This document shows, piece by piece, positions 52,701 through 64,000 of a stretch of DNA of 64,000 nt (the first letter of the stretch is position 1; each line of letters opens with the position of its first letter). Where the stretch lies: assembly GCF_008704535.1 (NCBI RefSeq), contig NZ_CP023701.1, positions 2,108,001 to 2,172,000 of the forward strand, written 5' to 3'. The position numbers were made by a program, and so were the translations under genes. The stretch comes from Streptomyces subrutilus. GTDB taxonomy: Bacteria; Actinomycetota; Actinomycetes; Streptomycetales; Streptomycetaceae. Below the pieces are notes generated by a model. That model was not told where the DNA came from. It ran no database searches and saw only the letters and a program-made list of their open reading frames with translations.

Positions 52701-53282
52701 TCAAATCCCCCCGATCTGTTCCGTATCCTGCCTCCGCGCATTCTTGCGGAGTTGGCTTGAGAGAAGTTCGAGCACTGTGCGTGCACTCTCCCTACGAATT
52801 TCCGCACGGGAGCCGTTCAACCTCAGGGGGACCGTTTTCCTGCCCTCCGGCCCGTCCACCGAGATGAAGACGGTCCCCACGGGCTGTCCGTCCTGCGGGT
52901 CGGGACCGGCCACTCCGGTGGTCGCGATCCCCCACGAAGCGCCCAGCACGCGCCGCACCCCGGCCGCCATCTCTCCCGCGACCTGCGCGTTCACCGCGCC
53001 TTCGGCCGCCAGCAGTCCGGCGTCCACGCCCAGGACCCGGTGCTTGAGCTCCGTCGCGTACGCCGTCACCGATCCGCGGAAGGACCGGGAGGCTCCGGGC
53101 ACGGCCGTCAGCTCGCAGGCGACCATGCCGCCGGTGAGCGATTCCGCCACCGCGACCGTCTGGTCACTCTCCGCGAGCAGGCGCAGCACCTCGGCGGCCA
53201 CGATCTCCACCGCGGGCGCGCCCGCGGCCCCCTGCGACCCGGTGCCCGCCGCCGGAGGGGAGTCCCCCGCCGCGGGTGTCAC
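52701..53282 (-). CDS. cinA: CinA C-terminal domain protein (NMN amidohydrolase PncC-like)
   Basis: A 193-residue protein with only the C-terminal CinA domain: TVAVAESLTGGMVACELTAVPGAS, GASWGIATTGVAGPDPQDGQPVGTV. It is the nicotinamide-mononucleotide deamidase form. The first ~28 residues are Ala/Gly/Pro-rich. GTG start overlapping the pgsA stop (GTGA), so it is coupled to it. It is usually associated with recA/competence operons in other bacteria. Confidence 0.92.
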   Translation of the reverse strand: MTPAAGDSPPAAGTGSQGAAGAPAVEIVAAEVLRLLAESDQTVAVAESLTGGMVACELTAVPGASRSFRGSVTAYATELKHRVLGVDAGLLAAEGAVNAQVAGEMAAGVRRVLGASWGIATTGVAGPDPQDGQPVGTVFISVDGPEGRKTVPLRLNGSRAEIRRESARTVLELLSSQLRKNARRQDTEQIGGI

Positions 53283-53935
53283 CGGGCGGCCCGCTCCGCG
53301 GCGATGCCCGCCCGGCGCAGCACCAGGGCCTGGCGGATGTAGTCCAAACCGGTGACGACGGTCAGCAGGACGGCCACCGCCATCACCCAGAAGCGCAGGG
53401 TGGCCAGCGGTCCGGTGAGGGCGAGCACGTACATGCCCACCGCCGTGCCCTGGGCCAGCGTCTTGAGCTTGCCGCCCCGGCTGGCCGGAATGACCCCGTA
53501 GCGGATCACCCAGAAGCGCAGCAGCGTGATGCCGAGCTCGCGCCCGAGGATCACCCCGGTGACCCACCAGGGGAGGTCGCCGAGCCAGGAGAGGCAGATC
53601 AGCGCCGAGCCCATGATCGCCTTGTCGGCGATCGGGTCGGCGATCTTGCCGAAGTCCGTGACCAGGTTGTACGTCCGGGCGAGGTGCCCGTCGAAGATGT
53701 CCGTGATCATGGCGACGGCGAAGGCCGCCCACGCCAGCGCCCGCCAGACGGGGTCGTACCCGCCGTCCGCGAGCAGCAGCAGGACGAACCCCGGCACCAG
53801 CACGAGTCGGATCATCGTCAGGATGTTGGCGATGTTCCACAGACTGGCCTGATTGACGGCCGCAGCCCCGAGCTTCGCGCCGGGCACGGGCCGGCGGCCG
53901 GTCCCGCCCGCCGCAGACGCCGGGACTCCGGTCAT
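53279..53935 (-). CDS. pgsA: CDP-diacylglycerol--glycerol-3-phosphate 3-phosphatidyltransferase
   Basis: Makes phosphatidylglycerophosphate, 218 residues. The CDP-alcohol phosphotransferase signature D-G-x2-A-R-x8-G-x3-D-x3-D is in [19 protein letters not shown] followed by IADPIADK. About five transmembrane helices. The N-terminal 25 residues are Gly/Ala/Pro-rich. ATGA overlap with the rimO stop and GTGA overlap with cinA make a tight three-gene unit. Confidence 0.95.
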   Translation of the reverse strand: MTGVPASAAGGTGRRPVPGAKLGAAAVNQASLWNIANILTMIRLVLVPGFVLLLLADGGYDPVWRALAWAAFAVAMITDIFDGHLARTYNLVTDFGKIADPIADKAIMGSALICLSWLGDLPWWVTGVILGRELGITLLRFWVIRYGVIPASRGGKLKTLAQGTAVGMYVLALTGPLATLRFWVMAVAVLLTVVTGLDYIRQALVLRRAGIAAERAAR

Positions 53936-55425
53936 CCGGCCGCCTCCTCAAACTCCATGCCCAGGGGCTCGGCCACCAGGTCGACACCGAGGGTGCCGAC
54001 CACCTTTGCCGTGACGATACGCCCGGGGACCAGGCCCGCGCCGTCCGTGAAGACGACCTGCCCGTCGGTCTCGGGTGCCTGGTGGGCGGCGCGCCCGTAG
54101 GCGCCTTCGCCCTCCTCGGCCTCGTCGAGCGGCACGACCGTCTCGACGAGCACCTCCAGGGTCTCCCCGATCCGCTCCTCCGCGCGCTGCGAGGTGAGCT
54201 CCTCGGCGAGGCGCTGCATGTGGGCGAGGCGTTCGGCGATGGTCTCGGCGTCGAGCTTGTTCTCGTAGGTGACGGCCTCGGTGCCGTCCTCGTCCGAGTA
54301 GCCGAAGACGCCGATGGCGTCGAGGCGCGCGTGGGTGAGGAAGCGCTCCAGCTCGGCGAAGTCCGACTCCTTCTCGCCGGGGAAGCCGACGATGAAGTTG
54401 GACCGGACGCCGGCCTGCGGGGCCTTGGAGCGGATGGTGTCCAGCAGTTCCAGGAAGCGGTCGGTGTCCCCGAAGCGGCGCATGGAGCGCAGCACGTCGG
54501 GGGCCGAGTGCTGGAAGGAGAGGTCGAAGTACGGGACGACCTTGGGCGTCGAGGTCAGCACCTCGATGAGGCCGGGCCGCATCTCGGCGGGCTGGAGGTA
54601 GCTGACGCGGACGCGCTCGATGCCGTCCACCTCGGCCAGCTCGGGCAGCAGGGTCTCCAGCAGCCGGATGTCGCCGAGGTCCTTGCCGTACGAGGTGTTG
54701 TTCTCGGAGACCAGCATGATCTCCTTGACGCCCTGCTCGGCCAGCCAGCGCGTCTCGCCCAGCACGTCGCTGGGGCGGCGGGAGATGAAGGAGCCGCGGA
54801 AGGACGGGATGGCGCAGAAGGAGCAGCGGCGGTCGCAGCCGGAGGCCAGCTTGACCGAGGCGACCGGGCTCTTGTCCAGACGGCGGCGCAGCGGCGCCCG
54901 CGGTCCGGAGGCGGGGGCGAGGCCCTCGGGCAGGTCGGCGGGGGCCGGGGCGGGCTCCTGGGCGTGCCCGGGGAGGGCGACCTCGGCCTCCTGGCGCTCC
55001 GCGGGGCTGATCGGCAGCAGCTTGCGCCGGTCGCGCGGGGTGTGGGAGGCGTGGATGCCGCCGTTGAGGATGGTCTGGAGGCGGTCGGAGATGTCGGCGT
55101 AGTCGTCGAAGCCGAGGACTCCGTCGGCCTCGGGGAGCGCTTCGGCGAGTTCCTTGCCGTAGCGCTCGGCCATACAGCCGACGGCGACGACGGCCTGCGT
55201 CCTGCCGTGGTCCTTGAGGTCGTTGGCTTCGAGCAGGGCGTCTACGGAGTCCTTCTTGGCGGCTTCGACGAAGCCGCAGGTGTTGACGACGGCCACGTCC
55301 GCATCGGCGGCGTCCTCGACGAGCTCCCAGCCATCCGCCGCCAAGCGGCCTGCGAGCTCCTCCGAGTCCACCTCGTTACGGGCGCAGCCAAGAGTGACAA
55401 GGGCGACGGTACGGCGTTCGGGCAT
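53932..55425 (-). CDS. rimO: Ribosomal protein S12 methylthiotransferase RimO
   Basis: Radical-SAM methylthiotransferase that modifies an aspartate of ribosomal protein S12. Of 497 residues, the three N-terminal cluster cysteines are in [25 protein letters not shown] and [12 protein letters not shown]. The radical-SAM motif is CDRRCSFC in [17 protein letters not shown]. The TRAM domain is at the end. A Pro/Ala insert of about 30 residues ([18 protein letters not shown]...) interrupts the region before the radical-SAM domain. It heads rimO-pgsA-cinA. Confidence 0.96.
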   Translation of the reverse strand: MPERRTVALVTLGCARNEVDSEELAGRLAADGWELVEDAADADVAVVNTCGFVEAAKKDSVDALLEANDLKDHGRTQAVVAVGCMAERYGKELAEALPEADGVLGFDDYADISDRLQTILNGGIHASHTPRDRRKLLPISPAERQEAEVALPGHAQEPAPAPADLPEGLAPASGPRAPLRRRLDKSPVASVKLASGCDRRCSFCAIPSFRGSFISRRPSDVLGETRWLAEQGVKEIMLVSENNTSYGKDLGDIRLLETLLPELAEVDGIERVRVSYLQPAEMRPGLIEVLTSTPKVVPYFDLSFQHSAPDVLRSMRRFGDTDRFLELLDTIRSKAPQAGVRSNFIVGFPGEKESDFAELERFLTHARLDAIGVFGYSDEDGTEAVTYENKLDAETIAERLAHMQRLAEELTSQRAEERIGETLEVLVETVVPLDEAEEGEGAYGRAAHQAPETDGQVVFTDGAGLVPGRIVTAKVVGTLGVDLVAEPLGMEFEEAAG

Positions 55426-55560
55426 GGACTCAAGACTACTTCGTCCCGGCGGCGGCCCCCGCCCACGTCCCCCCCACGGCCGGATCCCCGGGGTGCGGCG
55501 CGGCACCCCGGGGATCCGGATTCACGTCCCGCGCCCGTGGGCGCATGCGGTCGTCCCTGG

Positions 55561-56445
55561 TCAGCCCGCCTGCGGCTGGCTCTGGAGCGGGTCTTCCCTC
55601 GTGTAGGTGAGACGCTCCACCTGGCCCGGCTGGAAGTCGTCCTGGATCTCCTTGCCGTTCACGAAGAGCTTCACGGCCCCGGCGTCGCCGAGGACGAGGT
55701 CGACGGACTCCTTGTCCGTGAAGGTCTTGGACTCGCCCCGCGCGAGGGTGCCGTCGAAGAGCAGCCGTCCGCTGTGGTCCTTCGCGGAGATCCAGCTCGC
55801 GCCGGTGTCCGCGGTCAGCACGACCGTGACCAGGTCCTTCGGGGCGGCGGCGATCGCGCTGTCCGAGGGGGTGGGCGTGGGCGGCTGCGGGGTCGGTGCG
55901 GGCGGCTTGGCGCCGGTCTGCTTGGGCGCCGGCTGCGGGGAGGCGGAACCTTCCGCCACCGGCTTGGCCTTGTCGTCGCCGCCGCCGAAGGCCGTGAAGC
56001 CGACGAAGCCGATCACGGCGACGATGGCGGCGACCATGGCGGCGGTCCAGTTCGGCCGCTGCCGCTCGGGGCGGAGGCGCTCGGCTTCGAACATCGGCGC
56101 GGCGGGCGTGGGTGCCGGCCGGCCGCCGTGGGCCGCGTCGTAGCTCTCGATCAGGGGTGCCGGATCGAGGTGCACGGCGCGGGCGAGGGTACGGATGTGA
56201 CCGCGGGCGTAGACGTCGCCGCCGCACCGCGTGAAGTCGTCCTCTTCGATCGCGTGCACGATCGGGATGCGCACGCGGGTGGTGGAACTGACCTCGTCGA
56301 CGGTGAGCCCGGCGGCGATCCGGGCCTGCTGGAGGGCCGTCCCGATGGACGGGCCTTCGACGGGACGTTCGACGAGGCGGTCCTCGGACCGGTCGTCGGT
56401 CGAAGGCCGCTCTTCTTCGGGGGAGTTGGATTTGCCGATGGACAC
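55561..56445 (-). CDS. RodZ-like HTH/transmembrane protein
   Basis: A 294-residue cytoskeleton/cell-shape type protein. The N-terminal HTH_25 domain is at about 35-100 (GTALQQARIAAGLTVDEVSS, and GDVYARGHIRTLARAVHLD). One transmembrane helix (WTAAMVAAIVAVIGFVGFTAF) is followed by a Pro/Thr-rich linker, then a DUF4115 domain (VTVVLTADTGASWISAKD...LFVNGKEIQDD). I chose GTG 56445 because AAAGG is 7 nt upstream; the longer GTG at 56472 lacks a good site. RodZ-like partners MreB in rods; in Streptomyces the role is unclear. It lies between ftsK and rimO. Confidence 0.85.
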   Translation of the reverse strand: MSIGKSNSPEEERPSTDDRSEDRLVERPVEGPSIGTALQQARIAAGLTVDEVSSTTRVRIPIVHAIEEDDFTRCGGDVYARGHIRTLARAVHLDPAPLIESYDAAHGGRPAPTPAAPMFEAERLRPERQRPNWTAAMVAAIVAVIGFVGFTAFGGGDDKAKPVAEGSASPQPAPKQTGAKPPAPTPQPPTPTPSDSAIAAAPKDLVTVVLTADTGASWISAKDHSGRLLFDGTLARGESKTFTDKESVDLVLGDAGAVKLFVNGKEIQDDFQPGQVERLTYTREDPLQSQPQAG

Positions 56446-56633
56446 GTGGGCGCCTTTCGAGCGTGTAGCCACCTGCTGGAAGTCCAGTCTAGGGGGGTGA
56501 CGAAAGGGTGGAGCAACCGGAGGGTGCCCTCCCTACGCCATCCGAATGGCGCGGGAGGTGTTCCGTCGGCGCGGCGGCGCCGCCCCCGTTCAACTGGACG
56601 CGGGCCCGGGAGAAACGGTTGCCCGGCGATCCG

Positions 56634-59429
56634 TCACGGATGGGTCTCGCCGCGGATGACGGCCAGCACCCCGTCCAGCTCGTCCGCCTTGAGCAGGACG
56701 TCGCGCGCCTTCGAGCCCTCGCTCGGTCCCACGATCCCCCGCGACTCCATCAGGTCCATGAGGCGTCCGGCCTTGGCGAAGCCGACCCGCAGTTTGCGCT
56801 GGAGCATCGAGGTGGAGCCGAACTGCGTGGTGACCACCAGCTCCGCCGCCTGGCACAGCAGGTCCAGGTCGTCGCCGATGTCCTCGTCGATCTCCTTCTT
56901 CTGCTTCTGCCCGACGGTGACGTCGTCGCGGAAGACGGGCGCCATCTGGTCCTTGCAGTGCTGGACGATCCCGCCGATCTCGTCCTCGGTCACGAAGGCG
57001 CCCTGGAGCCGGACGGGCTTGTTCGCGCCCATCGGCAGGAACAGCCCGTCGCCCTTGCCGATCAGCTTCTCGGCGCCCGGCTGGTCGAGGATGACCCGGC
57101 TGTCGGCGAGCGAGGAGGTGGCGAAGGCGAGGCGAGAGGGCACGTTGGCCTTGATGAGGCCGGTCACCACGTCCACCGAGGGCCGCTGGGTGGCGAGCAC
57201 CAGGTGGATGCCGGCCGCGCGGGCCAGCTGGGTGATGCGGACGATGGAGTCCTCGACGTCGCGCGGGGCCACCATCATCAGGTCGGCCAGCTCGTCGACG
57301 ATCACCAGCAGGTACGGGTAGGGGCTGAGCTCCCGTTCGCTGCCCGGCGGCAGCTTGATCTTGCCGTCGCGGATGGCCTGGTTGAAGTCGTCGATGTGCC
57401 GGTAGCCGAAGGCGGCCAGGTCGTCGTAGCGCAGGTCCATCTCGCGCACGACCCACTGGAGCGCCTCGGCGGCCCGCTTCGGGTTGGTGATGATCGGCGT
57501 GATCAGGTGCGGGATGCCCTCGTACGCCGTCAGCTCGACCCGCTTGGGGTCGACGAGCACCATCCGGACGTCCTCCGGAGTGGCCCGGACCATGATCGAA
57601 GTGATCAGGCAGTTGATGCAGGAGGACTTTCCGGAGCCGGTGGCGCCGGCCACCAGGACGTGCGGCATCTTGGCGAGGTTGGCCATGACGTAGCCGCCCT
57701 CGACGTCCTTGCCCAGCGCGACGAGCATCGGGTGGTCGTCCTCCGCCGCGTCCGCCAGGCGCAGCACGTCGCCCAGGTTGACCATCTCGCGGTCCGTGTT
57801 CGGGATCTCGATGCCGACCGCCGACTTGCCCGGGATCGGGCTGATGATGCGCACGTCCGGGGAGGCCACCGCGTAGGCGATGTTCTTGGCCAGCGCGGTG
57901 ATCCGCTCGACCTTGACCGCCGCCCCGAGGGTGACCTCGTAGCGGGTGACCGTCGGACCCCGGGTGAAGCCGGTGACCTGGGCGTCGACCTTGAACTCGG
58001 TGAACACGTTCGTCAGCGAGGCGACCACGGCGTCGTTGGCGGCGCTGCGGGTCTTGCCCGGCCCGCCGCGCTCCAGCAGGTCCAGGGAGGGCAGCGAGTA
58101 CGTGATGTCCCCGCGCAGCTGGAGCTGCTCGGCGCGGGCCGGCAGCGGCTGGCTCTCCGGCGCGGCCTTGGTCAGGTCGGGTACGGCGAGGGTGCCGGAG
58201 ACCGCGGCGGTGGTGTCGTGCGGCCGCTCGGCCGGCGGCTGCGCGGGCGCGGCCGGAGCGGCGGCCGGCTTCGGCGGGACCGCCGGTTCGGGCCGCTCCC
58301 CGCGGGCGGGCGGCACCGGAGCGGTGGGCTCCGTACCCTCCCGCGGAGCGGCGATGCCCTGCGTGAGGTCGGCGACCAGCGGGGACGGCGGCAGCCCGCC
58401 GTAGACCGCGCCGTCCAGCGCGGCGGCGGCCGCCGCGGCCACGTCGACGGCGTCCATCCCGCGGTCCATGGCCGGTCGCGACGGGCTGCGCCGCGGGCGC
58501 CGGCGCCGGGCGAGCGCCTCCTCCTCGGCCGCGTCCGCCGGGTCGCCCGCGCCGGCTCCCGCGCGGGCCCGCCACTGCTCGGGGTCGTGCCGGCCGGGGG
58601 CGCCGCCCTCGGCCTCCCCGTAGCCCTCGTCGTACTCGTTCGGCGCGATGACCCCGAGGCGGATGCCGAGGCGCCGCAGCCGCTGCGGGATGGCGTTGAC
58701 CGGGGTCGCGGTGACCACCAGCAGCCCGAAGACCGTCAGGAGCACCAGCATGGGCACCGCCAGCGGCGCGCCCATGGTGAAGATCAGCGGCTTCGAGGCT
58801 CCCCAGCCGATGAGCCCGCCCGCGTTCTGCATGGCGGTGGTGCCCTCGTCCCGGCCGGGCGCTCCGCAGGCGATGTGGACCAGGCCCAGGACGCCGATGG
58901 CGAGCGCGGAGAGCCCGACACCGATGCGCCCGTTGGCGTCGGTCTGCTCGGGATGCCGGATGAAGCGCACCGCCATGACCCCGAACAGGATCGGTACGAG
59001 CAGATCCAGTCGTCCGAAGGCACCGGTGACCAGCATCGTGACCAGATCCCCGACGGGACCGCTCAGGTTCGACCAGGTTCCGGCGGCGACGATCAGCGCG
59101 AGCGCGAGCAGCAGCAGCGCGATGCCGTCCTTGCGGTGGGCGGGGTCGAGGTTCTTGGCACCGTTGCCGATGCCGCGGAAGACCGCGCCGACCGCGTGGG
59201 CGCAGCCGAGCCAGACGGCGCGCACCAGCCGCACCACGCCGTTGGTCGGGGAGGGCGCGGGCTTGGCCGCGACCTTCCTGACCGGCGGGCGCTTGGCCGC
59301 CGCGGTCTTCTTCGCGGGGGGCGTGCGCACGGGCGCCGCCTTCTTCGCCGGGGCCGCCGTCCGGCCGGTGCGGCCCTTCGCGGTGCCCGCAGCGCTCGGG
59401 GAACCCTTACCGGACGTACGTGAGGCCAT
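56634..59429 (-). CDS. ftsK: DNA translocase FtsK
   Basis: Septal DNA pump that moves chromosomes during sporulation septation; 931 residues. The N-terminal Lys/Ala/Pro tail is followed by four transmembrane helices (GIALLLLALALIVAAGTW, LLVPILFGVMAVRF, LALAIGVLGLVHIACG-like, LAVPMLVLLTVFGLLV). A Pro-rich linker to about 430 leads to the motor with Walker A GATGSGKSS and Walker B LLVIVDELADL. The gamma winged helix (LLCQAAELVVTTQFGSTSML) ends the protein. Start is ATG 59429; the ribosome site is weak. Confidence 0.96.
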   Translation of the reverse strand: MASRTSGKGSPSAAGTAKGRTGRTAAPAKKAAPVRTPPAKKTAAAKRPPVRKVAAKPAPSPTNGVVRLVRAVWLGCAHAVGAVFRGIGNGAKNLDPAHRKDGIALLLLALALIVAAGTWSNLSGPVGDLVTMLVTGAFGRLDLLVPILFGVMAVRFIRHPEQTDANGRIGVGLSALAIGVLGLVHIACGAPGRDEGTTAMQNAGGLIGWGASKPLIFTMGAPLAVPMLVLLTVFGLLVVTATPVNAIPQRLRRLGIRLGVIAPNEYDEGYGEAEGGAPGRHDPEQWRARAGAGAGDPADAAEEEALARRRRPRRSPSRPAMDRGMDAVDVAAAAAAALDGAVYGGLPPSPLVADLTQGIAAPREGTEPTAPVPPARGERPEPAVPPKPAAAPAAPAQPPAERPHDTTAAVSGTLAVPDLTKAAPESQPLPARAEQLQLRGDITYSLPSLDLLERGGPGKTRSAANDAVVASLTNVFTEFKVDAQVTGFTRGPTVTRYEVTLGAAVKVERITALAKNIAYAVASPDVRIISPIPGKSAVGIEIPNTDREMVNLGDVLRLADAAEDDHPMLVALGKDVEGGYVMANLAKMPHVLVAGATGSGKSSCINCLITSIMVRATPEDVRMVLVDPKRVELTAYEGIPHLITPIITNPKRAAEALQWVVREMDLRYDDLAAFGYRHIDDFNQAIRDGKIKLPPGSERELSPYPYLLVIVDELADLMMVAPRDVEDSIVRITQLARAAGIHLVLATQRPSVDVVTGLIKANVPSRLAFATSSLADSRVILDQPGAEKLIGKGDGLFLPMGANKPVRLQGAFVTEDEIGGIVQHCKDQMAPVFRDDVTVGQKQKKEIDEDIGDDLDLLCQAAELVVTTQFGSTSMLQRKLRVGFAKAGRLMDLMESRGIVGPSEGSKARDVLLKADELDGVLAVIRGETHP

Positions 59430-59588
59430 GGGCCCGAGGTTACCGGTGCACACCCCGGTGGACACGCGTGCCCACCCCTTCACCCGTTCGTGTCGCCCGC
59501 CCCGCCGGTGCTTTGACGCCCCACCAGACCTGACGTGCACCCAGACCCCGCGACGCCCCGGCTCCTTGGCCGACCGCCCGGACACGGC

Positions 59589-59622
59589 GGCGCCCGCGTG
59601 CGCGGATCCGCACGCGGGCGCC
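59589..59622 (-). terminator. Hairpin after osaB
   Basis: A 14-bp perfect stem (GGCGCCCGCGTGCG and its complement) with a 6-nt loop, 63 bp past the osaB stop. There is no U tract, as is common in Streptomyces. Confidence 0.75.
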
Positions 59623-59684
59623 CCGCACTCCACCGCACTCCGCCGCCCCGCACCGGCCGGTCCGACCGGTGCGAAGGAGAGGTC

Positions 59685-60365
59685 CTAGCCCTGCGCCGGC
59701 AGCACCGCTCCGCCGCCCGTCCCCGGCTCCAGCGCGTCGAGCGCCCGCCGCAGCCCGGTCAGCTTGCGTTCCAGGTGGGCCGCGGTCGCCACCACCGCCG
59801 CGTCGGCGGAGTCCTCGCCGAGCTGCTTCGTCAGCGCCTCGGCCTGCTCCTCGACCGCCGCGAGCCGCGCGGAGAGCTCGGCCAGCAGACCGGCCGTCTC
59901 CTTGCTCGCGTCCACGCCGTTGGAGCTGCCGCCCTCCAGCTGGAGCCGCAGCAGCGCCGCCTGCTCCCGCAGCTGGCAGTTCTTCGTGTACAGCTCCACG
60001 AAGACCGACACCTTGGCCCGCAGCACCCACGGGTCGAACGGCTTCGAGATGTAGTCCACCGCTCCCGCCGCGTAGCCGCGGAACGTGTGGTGCGGACCGT
60101 GGTTGATCGCCGTCAGGAAGATGATCGGGATGTCCCGGGTCCGTTCCCGCCGCTTGATGTGCGCGGCCGTCTCGAATCCGTCCATTCCCGGCATCTGCAC
60201 ATCCAGCAGGATGACCGCGAAATCGTCCGTCAGCAGCGCCTTGAGCGCTTCCTCCCCCGACGACGCCCGGACCAGTGTCTGATCGAGCGCGGAGAGGATG
60301 GCCTCCAGCGCCAGCAGATTCTCCGGCCGGTCGTCGACCAGGAGGATCTTGGCCTTCTGCACCAT
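59685..60365 (-). CDS. osaB: Response regulator OsaB
   Basis: A 226-residue response regulator with no DNA-binding domain. The receiver has DDRPEN, phospho-Asp55 (LLDVQMPGMD) and Lys in YISKPFDP. After about 145 a coiled-coil-like region follows (LREQAALLRLQLEGG..., LAAVEEQAEALTKQLGEDS). AGGAGGA lies 8 nt before this ATG. Next to the HAMP-array hybrid kinase it matches the osmoadaptation pair OsaAB of S. coelicolor, required for growth and development under osmotic stress. Its output is probably by protein contact. Confidence 0.87.
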   Translation of the reverse strand: MVQKAKILLVDDRPENLLALEAILSALDQTLVRASSGEEALKALLTDDFAVILLDVQMPGMDGFETAAHIKRRERTRDIPIIFLTAINHGPHHTFRGYAAGAVDYISKPFDPWVLRAKVSVFVELYTKNCQLREQAALLRLQLEGGSSNGVDASKETAGLLAELSARLAAVEEQAEALTKQLGEDSADAAVVATAAHLERKLTGLRRALDALEPGTGGGAVLPAQG

Positions 60366-60618
60366 GCCCTGTCCTCCTCGCCCCGGCACGGGGCCTCCCC
60401 GGCTCCTGGCTCCGGCCTGTGCGCCGGGCCCCGCCCCAGAGGACGACATCTTTGCGCCGTCCGTCCTTGTGCCGGTCATCGTAGCCCCAGTCCCGAGATC
60501 GCCACACCCTGTCACCAGGATGTCACTGTGCACGAAACAGGAACGTGGCGGGAGAGCAGAAGGTTCCCCCTTCACCGCTCTCCCGCGCCGCTCCCGCCAC
60601 CGTGCGTCAGCAAGTGGT

Positions 60619-60639
60619 GTAAGTACGCTCGCACTGCGC

Positions 60640-60647
<8 letters not shown>
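60619..60647 (-). terminator. Inverted repeat over the osaA stop codon
   Basis: GTAAGT and ACTTAC arms at 60642-60647 and 60619-60624, with a CGC/GCG pair inside, start within the last codons of osaA. The stem is imperfect and there is no U tract. It could be a weak terminator or just a chance repeat. Confidence 0.3.

Positions 60648-64000
<3,353 letters not shown>

Overview
The window is chromosomal DNA from a high-GC actinomycete, almost certainly a Streptomyces. Nearly all third codon positions are G or C, GTG starts and 4-bp ATGA/GTGA overlaps are common, and the gene order (nrdJ-nrdR / lexA / dinG ... recA-recX ... lhr-nei ... clgR-cinA-pgsA-rimO ... ftsK-osaB-osaA) is that of the conserved Streptomyces core around recA. 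I saw no tRNA, rRNA, CRISPR array, insertion sequence or prophage. All functional names come from reading the translated sequence and from memory of the families; no database search was made.

Layout. 1-6 kb: nrdR-nrdJ (class II ribonucleotide reductase, cut by the window start), divergent lexA with an SOS box, then dinG. 6.3-12.3 kb: a three-gene NRPS-independent siderophore locus (GNAT, IucA/IucC synthetase with a very long low-complexity N-terminal extension, class III aminotransferase). 12.5-13.7 kb: secreted serine peptidase lipoprotein. 13.8-25 kb: hflX, an M1 peptidase, rshA, dapF, miaA, a small antitoxin-like gene, miaB. 25-28.8 kb: orphan TAXI binding protein, ROK sugar kinase, GH5-like hydrolase. 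28.8-34.6 kb: a two-component system (GluK/GluR type) divergent from a four-gene glutamate-type ABC transporter. 34.8-37.5 kb: FAD monooxygenase, a cysteine-rich leader peptide, cysteine dioxygenase and rhodanese. 37.6-41.9 kb: recX-recA, a Clp_N/HTH protein and an AI-2E-type permease. 42-44.9 kb: prenyltransferase-like protein, azlCD, an AraC regulator. 44.9-52.6 kb: lhr, nei2, an SDR, a small membrane protein, clgR. 52.7-64 kb: cinA-pgsA-rimO, a RodZ-like protein, ftsK, osaB and the 3' part of osaA.

The strongest theme is DNA-damage control. lexA and recA carry LexA boxes, and recA, dinG and lhr have upstream elements that match the LexA-independent RecA-NDp (PafBC-type) promoter pattern TTGTCRGTG-N8-TAnnnT. 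In dinG and lhr this element ends so close to the start codon that the mRNA would be leaderless or nearly so. Other regulatory structures worth attention are a nested palindromic operator over the consensus promoter of the Clp_N/HTH gene, a Cys-codon-rich leader peptide before cysteine dioxygenase, and paired NrdR boxes before nrdR. The most unusual protein is the siderophore synthetase: about 600 residues of Pro/Gly/Ala-rich sequence precede a normal-sized catalytic domain.
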